A stretch of DNA of 64,000 bases from Lysinibacillus sphaericus (GTDB taxonomy: Bacteria; Bacillota; Bacilli; Bacillales_A; Planococcaceae), in assembly GCF_001629735.1 (NCBI RefSeq), contig NZ_CP015224.1, positions 2,480,001-2,544,000 of the forward strand, written 5' to 3'. The translations under genes and the position numbers were made by a program. The notes beneath the pieces were generated by a model. The model did not search any database and was not told where the DNA came from. It was given only the letters and a program-made list of their open reading frames with translations. This document shows positions 58,517 to 64,000 of this stretch, piece by piece (positions within the stretch are counted from its first letter, which is position 1; every line of letters begins with the position of its first letter).

Positions 58517-58852
58517 TTCTTGCACCTACCTTTTACTTATTGAATTGAATCTTGATGTATATTAACTTAGAGATTATAAGTATTAACGTTGCATTTAAAA
58601 TAATGTTAGGTCACGATAGCTTTTTTCGCGACCAATGTATAGTACTCCCCATTTAGACTTATGTCAAGTTGTTAGGTATCACAATAGACAATTCGTATAA
58701 TCATTACTAATTAACACAAATGCTGTCATAAAAATATCCAGTAAATGTTAGTTTTTTTAACTATCATTTACCGGATATTTTAAATAATAACTGTATCTTT
58801 TTTAATTTCTTTAAGTTCATCTATTTTACATTAAGAGAGGGCCAAGCAACCT
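58517..58852. other. Intergenic region between agrA-type gene and ltaS-type gene
   Basis: About 335 bases with no gene; it contains a perfect-looking inverted repeat at 58734-58778 and otherwise AT-rich leader sequence. Confidence 0.6.
58734..58778 (-). terminator. Terminator of the agr-type operon
   Basis: ATATCC-x-GTAAATG-x-TAGTT and its complement form a stem of about 20 bases with one or two mismatches, followed on the minus strand by ATTTTTATG, 75 bases after agrA. Confidence 0.7.
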
Positions 58853-59596
58853 TTATTCGAAAACATTGATTTCTAATTTTTTCTGTACAGCCTTTATCAT
58901 TCGTGCTGACCCATAACAAATTTCTCCATTTTTCATTAATATTTCTTTCCTCTTAAAATCCACTTCCTGAATATTGTCGATATTAACTACAAAAGAATTA
59001 TGGCAACGTATGAACCCTTCATACTCTTTTTCTACGTCTTTCAGTTTCCCATAAAACTCCACTTGACGATTATCCAAATGTAAAACAACTTTATGTAATG
59101 GAGAGGACTCAAAAAACATAATTTCATCAAAGTTGACACTAATAATTTTATCAGCAATTCTTTGAACGAATTTTTTATTGGATGCCTTGTTCGTCACTTG
59201 CCTTCTTTCATTCGTCACCTTCAAACAGCTTATAATTTTACTCTGTATAGAATCAACATCATCCTTAATAATAAAATCCATCGCTGCTACTTTATAAATG
59301 AAATTTAAATAAGTAAGCTCTGAGTGTGTTGTGATAAAAACAATATCACCTATAGGATCAATTTTTCTGATTTCTGCGCCAAGTGTGATACCATTCATCT
59401 CATGATTTAGGTCGATATCAAGAAAATATAAACCAGATCGTTGACTCTCATTAATATAGTGTAATATCTCTTCTGGATCTGCGGTTGTTAGTACCAGCTG
59501 CATATCCAGATTTTCAATCATTATATAATTTGACACATATCTGGCTATTCTTTCTCTTTGTTCCTTTTGATCTTCGCAGATAAAAACATCAATCAT
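58853..59596 (-). CDS. agrA: AgrA-type LytTR response regulator
   Basis: The 247-residue protein has a receiver domain with the acidic pocket E8-D9, a phosphoacceptor aspartate at 60 (YFLDIDL) and the conserved lysine in IIKDD. A C-terminal LytTR DNA-binding domain (about 142-245) contains the FIRCHNSFVVNIDNI motif. It is 9 bases after the kinase gene with GAGGG before the ATG. It should bind direct repeats upstream of target promoters after phosphorylation by the AgrC-type kinase. Last gene of an agrB-D-C-A operon. Confidence 0.93.
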   Translation of the reverse strand: MIDVFICEDQKEQRERIARYVSNYIMIENLDMQLVLTTADPEEILHYINESQRSGLYFLDIDLNHEMNGITLGAEIRKIDPIGDIVFITTHSELTYLNFIYKVAAMDFIIKDDVDSIQSKIISCLKVTNERRQVTNKASNKKFVQRIADKIISVNFDEIMFFESSPLHKVVLHLDNRQVEFYGKLKDVEKEYEGFIRCHNSFVVNIDNIQEVDFKRKEILMKNGEICYGSARMIKAVQKKLEINVFE

Positions 59597-59605
59597 CTCA
59601 ATCCC

Positions 59606-60907
59606 TCACTTTAAAATTACAATTTCCTGTTTAAAAAAACCATCCTCTATTACTGTATCCAACTGTGTCATATTTTCTTGATCAACCATCTTCTTCAGAC
59701 TGTTCAGCCCCAATCCGCGATTTTCTCCTTTTGTCGAGAAACCTTCTTCGAAATATTGAAAAAGCTTATGACCGGTATCTCTAAACGTATTCCAAACTAC
59801 AAAGGACACGGATTGTTCGAGCTCTACAAACCCCACTCGTATCATACCCTTCTCTATCTCTTCTGCTGCTTCAATGGCATTGTCTAAAATAATTCCAATA
59901 CAGCGACACAACAGTACACTATCCATATTCAAATAATGTATTTCGTTAGGGCATTCAAAAACCACATCTATCCCCTTTTCTTGTGCTGTAATCAGTTTGG
60001 AGGAAACCAAACCTTTTACTTCTGGAATTTTAATTTCAGACAAACCCCTCATTTTAAAATCATTATCACGAATCTCTTGACTGACACGCATAATATTGTC
60101 ATTAAAATAGCTTTCTAAAGCATCCATATCACGATTATTAATATATTCGGACATAGAAGATAGGATATTGATGTAATCATGGCGAAAAGTTCGCATTTCA
60201 TAATAGTTTTTTTCTAGCTGTTCCGTGTACATTTGTATACTGTTCAGCTCAATTTCCTTCTCCCTCATCTCTAGCTGCTTTCTGAAGGTGTATACTAGGA
60301 ACGACAAGCTAACAGCAAAAATGACGAAATAGATAAATAAGTATAGCGTATTCATCAATACTAGCGTTTTTTGATTTCCTGTTAATCGTACATAAACAAT
60401 CATTGTAAAATAAATTGTATACGTAAAAAGACCCAAGAAAGCTAAAATACGTTTTGTAATCCTATCTTCTGCATCCTTTTCAAAAATTCTAAAAGTTATT
60501 TTTTTCCAAAACTTTATAAATATAATACCAATGATGAGGGTAATAAATTGATGAAGTAATACCGCTGAAAAAATGAGTTCGTTTGTTTCTGAGGAGATTG
60601 TATCAATATCTAAAACTTTTCCCAAAATGAAAGTAGTTATATGATCAATGAGGATCATACCAATCATTATTGTTGATGCGTAGTACAATGCAGGTATCCA
60701 CTTTAGATATGTATACTTAAACATACCAAGAACAAACGCAAATATTAAGAGCGAACCAAAAATATCCAGGTATGGATATAGCCAACCCATTATTAGACTA
60801 AACAATATGACTGCAAAAATAGTTTCCTTTCGAAAAAAAGGTTTACCTATGACAAAAGCTACTAAAATACACTGAATGGCAACTTGAACAATAGCTAATA
60901 GAATCAC
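59606..60907 (-). CDS. agrC: AgrC-type peptide-sensing histidine kinase
   Basis: The 433-residue protein has six to seven membrane helices (to about residue 205), a coiled segment, the phosphoacceptor histidine near residue 243 in RTFRHDYINILSSM, and an HATPase domain. The N box is ILDNAIEAAEE and the G box is STKGENRGLGLNSLKKMV. This is the HPK10 class that senses cyclic peptides. A GTG start at 60907 has GAGG 8 bases upstream. It follows agrD by about 110 bases. Confidence 0.93.
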   Translation of the reverse strand: MILLAIVQVAIQCILVAFVIGKPFFRKETIFAVILFSLIMGWLYPYLDIFGSLLIFAFVLGMFKYTYLKWIPALYYASTIMIGMILIDHITTFILGKVLDIDTISSETNELIFSAVLLHQFITLIIGIIFIKFWKKITFRIFEKDAEDRITKRILAFLGLFTYTIYFTMIVYVRLTGNQKTLVLMNTLYLFIYFVIFAVSLSFLVYTFRKQLEMREKEIELNSIQMYTEQLEKNYYEMRTFRHDYINILSSMSEYINNRDMDALESYFNDNIMRVSQEIRDNDFKMRGLSEIKIPEVKGLVSSKLITAQEKGIDVVFECPNEIHYLNMDSVLLCRCIGIILDNAIEAAEEIEKGMIRVGFVELEQSVSFVVWNTFRDTGHKLFQYFEEGFSTKGENRGLGLNSLKKMVDQENMTQLDTVIEDGFFKQEIVILK

Positions 60908-61016
60908 TCACTAATCCTCATCTCTCTTTAGTCATCTATTATGAATATTATACTATAGATAATGGAATTAGCAAAATTTAGAATTTTTAGTGAAAATCTA
61001 TCATTTCACACATAAA

Positions 61017-61148
61017 TTACTTCTTCAATTCTTCTGGAATTGTTGGTTCAAAGGAATACAATACACAGAAATTATGAACACTCAACCCTCCTACTACAAC
61101 AAACAGCTTTGTTAGACCTTCTGCAAACATATGTTGGATTTTTTTCAT
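61017..61148 (-). CDS. agrD: AgrD-type autoinducing peptide precursor
   Basis: A 43-residue peptide has three parts, the hallmark of AgrD. They are an N-terminal amphipathic helix (MKKIQHMFAEGLTKLFVVVG), a central cysteine 28 in HNFCVLYS, and an acidic C-terminal tail FEPTIPEELKK. The spacing from the cysteine to the P-x-E-L motif equals that of Staphylococcus aureus AgrD. The ring is probably formed by C28 to S32 (or F33). GGGAGGAAGAAG precedes the ATG, 15 bases after agrB. AgrB would process and cyclise it for export. Confidence 0.9.
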   Translation of the reverse strand: MKKIQHMFAEGLTKLFVVVGGLSVHNFCVLYSFEPTIPEELKK

Positions 61149-61163
61149 TTTCTTCTTCCTCCC

Positions 61164-61754
61164 TTATTTTTTCAATAATTTATATGTCAACGGAAGAATA
61201 CAAAATACAGCTAGTAGACTTCCAAAAAATACTTGATTGATTACTATTTCTGAGCTTGTACTAATCATTACTGCTACACAAATCGAATAGCCAATAATGG
61301 CTCTATTTCTCAGTTTTACTCTCAACGCTTTATCATTAACACGGTTCTTTTCTGTATCTTGAGGGGCATATTTATAAAGACAGATATATACAGCTAGAAT
61401 GCCAATCCAGAAAATCGATTCTGAAATTGAAATATCTCGTATGATGATCGGTAGTATTCCAAAAAGGAAAATGCTTATCAACGTGCAGGTACTGCTTTTT
61501 TTAGCATGAATACCTCTAGCATAGAGCCGTACTAATAAATAAGCACTGTGAAAGATAAATGTTAGCCAAACTGAATGAAGTAGAAATGCAGTTAAATAAA
61601 CAGGAATGGCCTTCCCGAGATTAATGAGGCAGACTTCAATACCCAATTTACACTTCAGTTCTTGAATTCTGGTTAAATCTTGTCTTGCTTTTAATTTCCT
61701 AACCATATATTCTGCCAACACGTCTTCCCTAAATCCTTTTAGCAGTATTTCCAT
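61164..61754 (-). CDS. agrB: AgrB-type accessory gene regulator protease
   Basis: The 196-residue membrane protein has the AgrB cysteine endopeptidase motif: histidine 83 and cysteine 90 in ARGIHAKKSSTC, with the family's seven-residue spacing. It ends with the typical YAPQDTEKNR segment and two further membrane helices. AgrB cleaves the C-terminal tail of AgrD and forms the thiolactone. It is the first gene of the agr-type operon; AGGAGGGGG lies before the ATG. Confidence 0.94.
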   Translation of the reverse strand: MEILLKGFREDVLAEYMVRKLKARQDLTRIQELKCKLGIEVCLINLGKAIPVYLTAFLLHSVWLTFIFHSAYLLVRLYARGIHAKKSSTCTLISIFLFGILPIIIRDISISESIFWIGILAVYICLYKYAPQDTEKNRVNDKALRVKLRNRAIIGYSICVAVMISTSSEIVINQVFFGSLLAVFCILPLTYKLLKK

Positions 61755-61786
61755 TTTTCCCCCTCCTTGTTTGTCTTTACAATAAA

Positions 61787-61817
61787 AGTATAGCTTTGTT
61801 ATCTAGCATTTTTTCAA
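61787..61817 (-). promoter_or_regulatory. Candidate promoter of the agr-type operon
   Basis: On the minus strand TTGAAA (61817-61812) and TATACT (61792-61787) are 19 bases apart, a long spacer that would suit activator-dependent expression. No clear pair of AgrA direct repeats was identified upstream. Confidence 0.45.
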
Positions 61818-61850
61818 ATGTTTAGTAACTTACTACTCTGATTACTTATA

Positions 61851-61893
61851 TGCAAAAAAAAAAGAGGAAAATACACAGTTACGAGTATTTTCC
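61851..61893 (-). terminator. Terminator of the RiPP biosynthetic operon
   Basis: Perfect 10-base arms AGGAAAATAC / GTATTTTCCT and a long T-run on the minus strand lie 19 bases after the last biosynthetic gene and before agrB. Confidence 0.9.
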
Positions 61894-61911
61894 TTACAAT
61901 CATGAAATTTA

Positions 61912-62754
61912 TCATACGACAAACTCTACAAAATATTTGGGATAAAGCGTAACCGCTTCACTGTATCCTTGAAGATTCATACGATTGATACAGACTTTGT
62001 TTCTTGTTGGGAAAAATTCATTTTGCCGCATTTTATTATACAAATTAAATAACTGAATAAATAGAATTCTTTCTAGGAAGAAACATATCAATAACTCTTC
62101 ATGATGCATTATGGCTGCATTCTGCTCGCCTTCTATTGAAAATTTTGGAATTTCGAACTTTGTTGTATTAATTAATGGACCAATCTCCAAACTTTTTTCC
62201 TGACAACTCAATGCCAGTACATACTTTGAAAAAGACTCCACTGGATTCATTTCTGCGATTTTCTTTTGTGTTCCAATTAGGAGATCAATATTGTCCTGAG
62301 GCTTATCATCATAGACAGTTTGTACAAACGGCGATTTTTCCAGAAACTCTTGAACATTTGGGAATTTATCTTCTAATAGGACTTGAATGTTAAAGATTTT
62401 CCCTGTATCAATAATTTTTTCTGCAAAAATCAAGTATTCAACAATTGCTTCCGTGGAAATGAAATAAGGTGTAAAAAATTCTGTATAGCTCCTAACTAGA
62501 TTCAAAAGATCTCTGGATTTTTGTTTTTCATAGGAGATAAACAATGTAGGGTCCTTTTCCAAAAGCTGTTTTCCAAGCTTATTCTCCGAAGAGTCTGTTG
62601 TTTCATCTATTCCATGATAGATAATCTCTTTTAATTTATTAAACTCAATATCTTTGACTTTAAAGGCCATGACTGTTTCTAATGTTATACAATCCTGAAT
62701 CATAAAGAAATCGTTCATTTTTTTTACTTGATATTTTAATTTTAAGCAATACAT
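61912..62754 (-). CDS. Probable RiPP leader-recognition / Ocin-ThiF-like cyclodehydratase partner
   Basis: The 280-residue protein begins with a short beta-beta-beta then helix segment (YCLKLKYQVKKMNDFFMIQD and onward), the shape of a RiPP recognition element that binds leader peptides. The C-terminal half resembles the degenerate E1-like domain of SagC/TclI-type proteins (LEIGPLINTTKFEIP, then QNAAIMHHEELLICFFLERI), without the zinc cysteines. Such partners deliver the precursor to a YcaO enzyme. It follows the SagB-type gene by 19 bases. Similarity is by pattern only; the protein could be a more distant unknown. Confidence 0.55.
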   Translation of the reverse strand: MYCLKLKYQVKKMNDFFMIQDCITLETVMAFKVKDIEFNKLKEIIYHGIDETTDSSENKLGKQLLEKDPTLFISYEKQKSRDLLNLVRSYTEFFTPYFISTEAIVEYLIFAEKIIDTGKIFNIQVLLEDKFPNVQEFLEKSPFVQTVYDDKPQDNIDLLIGTQKKIAEMNPVESFSKYVLALSCQEKSLEIGPLINTTKFEIPKFSIEGEQNAAIMHHEELLICFFLERILFIQLFNLYNKMRQNEFFPTRNKVCINRMNLQGYSEAVTLYPKYFVEFVV

Positions 62755-62773
62755 ATTCTACCTCAGCTCCTTT

Positions 62774-63505
62774 CTATCCTATCAGAAATGCATACAAGGA
62801 TGTTTGATGATCACTCAAAAGTTTTGATAGCTCAATATCATAAAAACCACCCAGGGGAACACTTTCCAATCCAAGGTAATTCGCTACTAATTGGATATTT
62901 TGTCCAATATGTCCAGCCTCCTGTTGAACTAGCTTATAGGAGATATCTGTATACTTTCCAGAGATTCCAGACATATCACAGCTCAAAGCAACAGCAAACT
63001 GAGCGGTATTAGCCAAATACTTTTGGATAAACGCTTTACTAATTTCATCCCACGACACGTACTGTTTAACTAATAGCTTTTGAGTATCACTATTCAGTAG
63101 CATAATATTTCCCTGCTCTATCAAATCCATGTCAACCAATTGCTCATTGAATAAAAAATAAATGTTAACATAGTACTGTGCCCCCCCAGAAGGGTATGTA
63201 CGATTTTCTTTTTCACCACCAATCATAGCCAATTGAGTAAATTGCGCCATTAACTTTTTATTGACTTTGACATTCGCTTTGAATGGTTCCCTTGCCGTAT
63301 ATCTTGTCCCTAAAATTTTTTCAAATATATTATTTTCGTCAATCGTATACTCTAAATCTATTAACGGATAATGTCCATTTGCCTGTAATTCCCTCGGTCT
63401 ATGAGCATATACTTGAGTATTGGTAAATTCAGGTTCATTGATTGACATCATATGATAATCCATGAATTTTTTCTCTATATTCCTCTCACCTTTAAAATTC
63501 CACAA
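62774..63505 (-). CDS. SagB-type FMN-dependent azoline dehydrogenase
   Basis: The 243-residue nitroreductase-fold protein is the oxidase that converts thiazolines or oxazolines into thiazoles or oxazoles. Diagnostic parts are LGTRYTAREPF near the start, the SGG motif in RTYPSGGAQYYVNIYFLF, the Lys-Tyr pair in SGKYTDISYKLVQQEAGHIG and the closing VPLGGFYDIELSKLL. It lacks the N-terminal extension found in long SagB fusions. A TTG start at 63505 has GGAGG 8 bases upstream. It lies 24 bases after the SpaB_C-type gene. Confidence 0.85.
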   Translation of the reverse strand: MWNFKGERNIEKKFMDYHMMSINEPEFTNTQVYAHRPRELQANGHYPLIDLEYTIDENNIFEKILGTRYTAREPFKANVKVNKKLMAQFTQLAMIGGEKENRTYPSGGAQYYVNIYFLFNEQLVDMDLIEQGNIMLLNSDTQKLLVKQYVSWDEISKAFIQKYLANTAQFAVALSCDMSGISGKYTDISYKLVQQEAGHIGQNIQLVANYLGLESVPLGGFYDIELSKLLSDHQTSLYAFLIG

Positions 63506-63529
63506 ATTAATGTCCTCCTTTTTAAGAAA

Positions 63530-64000
63530 TCATCCAGCTTTAAGAAAAGCATCTGAAAAAATGAATTCATATTCCGGAGATACTCCTAATCGATTATTCA
63601 ACATATGGAGATGAGAAATGACAATATAAAAGGCGTACTTTGGCTCCATTGTTGTTTGACATAACTTTATTTGAGCAAGCAAAGATTTGAACACCTTAAG
63701 ATATGGTTGATAGAATTCAATTGCAAGCTCGCCATTTTTCAATTGATCGATTCTGTTGTTAATCACTTTGAATATATGCTCCGGGGCCTTATTCTGAGAA
63801 AATTGCGTCCATATTTCACGATATGCATGAAACATTGTCTCATGCTTCTCGATATACCCTAATTCTTGAGCAATTTTTGTACAGTTGTACATGAGATCAA
63901 TCGCTAACACATAACGCTGAGTTCGATTAAGGTTTTGAATTATTTGTCCAGCAAATTTTGACGAGTGGACAAATAGTTCTTCGGATAGCGCCATTGCTGT
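63530..64000 (-). CDS. SpaB_C / thiopeptide-type bacteriocin biosynthesis protein (partial, 5' end off the window)
   Basis: The frame is open to the right edge (codons T-A precede the first ATG at 63994), so this is the C-terminal 156 residues of a longer protein. The visible part reads AMALSEELFVHSS, matching the stretch that follows the YGG motif in SpaB_C domains. It ends in IVISHLHMLNNRLGVSPEYE, the typical H-M-x-x-N-R-L-G closing motif. This domain acts as the elimination module of tRNA-dependent lantibiotic dehydratases or as the pyridine-forming cyclase of thiopeptides. The window cannot tell which. Confidence 0.75.
   Translation of the reverse strand, partial: TAMALSEELFVHSSKFAGQIIQNLNRTQRYVLAIDLMYNCTKIAQELGYIEKHETMFHAYREIWTQFSQNKAPEHIFKVINNRIDQLKNGELAIEFYQPYLKVFKSLLAQIKLCQTTMEPKYAFYIVISHLHMLNNRLGVSPEYEFIFSDAFLKAG

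Noticed and set aside
61787-61850. AgrA direct repeats upstream of the agrB promoter
   Set aside because: Some GTAA and GTTA elements are present, but no pair with the spacing known for AgrA sites could be aligned convincingly.
1-64000. CRISPR arrays, insertion sequences, tRNA or rRNA genes
   Set aside because: No repeated spacer pattern, transposase frame, or recognisable tRNA or rRNA sequence was seen.

Overview
The window reads as chromosome of a low-GC, endospore-forming Bacillales species, most like Lysinibacillus or a close relative. The reasons are AT-rich DNA with strong GGAGG-type ribosome binding sites, several SLH-domain surface proteins, sporulation and germination genes (SpoIIB-like, SpoVID-like, GerA/B/C type), a T-box in front of valS, and a gene order that follows the Bacillus subtilis minD-mreB-radC-maf-folC-valS-hem-engB-lon-clpX-tig-ysoA block. 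The genus is inferred; no rRNA or tRNA gene is present to confirm it.

Region 1 (1-35 kb, almost all on the minus strand) is the conserved housekeeping block. Transcription order from right to left is: ysoA-like TPR gene, tig, clpX, lon, engB, a YjfB-like small gene, a 6.3-kb group of three exported proteins (two with SLH domains, one of them also with a VWA domain), hemA-hemX-hemC-hemD-hemB-hemL for uroporphyrinogen III synthesis, an SRPBCC protein, a short SpoVID-like spore-coat protein, valS with its T-box, a small unknown gene, two tandem folC genes, a SpoIIB-like SPOR protein, maf, radC, mreBCD, minC and the start of minD. Departures from B. subtilis order include no lonB between clpX and lon, no comC, a duplicated folC, and the surface-protein group between engB and hemA. 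A near-perfect PerR-type box lies in front of hemA, and a strong terminator lies between hemA and hemX.

Region 2 (35-56 kb) is more mixed. It holds a DUF2785-type gene, the qoxABCD quinol oxidase operon, a lipoprotein, a universal stress protein, a PQQ-type sugar dehydrogenase lipoprotein, a YugN-like protein, a gerA-gerB-gerC germinant receptor operon, a nucleoid-associated-protein homologue, an exported protein with four helical repeats, a membrane serine hydrolase, small membrane proteins, a NUDIX hydrolase and two DinB-family proteins. A 54-codon gene at 44308-44472 was found by eye.

Region 3 (56-64 kb) is the most interesting. After an LtaS-type lipoteichoic acid synthase comes a complete agr-type peptide quorum-sensing system in the order agrB-agrD-agrC-agrA. 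Its pheromone gene agrD (61017-61148, 43 codons) is easily missed. Directly upstream, on the same strand and closed by its own terminator, is the 3' end of a RiPP biosynthetic operon: the C-terminal part of a SpaB_C/lantibiotic-dehydratase-type protein that runs off the right edge, a SagB-type azoline dehydrogenase, and a protein resembling the leader-binding partner of a cyclodehydratase. Together these suggest a thiopeptide-like or azole-plus-dehydroamino-acid peptide whose production may be controlled by the adjacent agr circuit. The precursor peptide, the YcaO enzyme and any transporter or immunity genes would lie to the right of the window.
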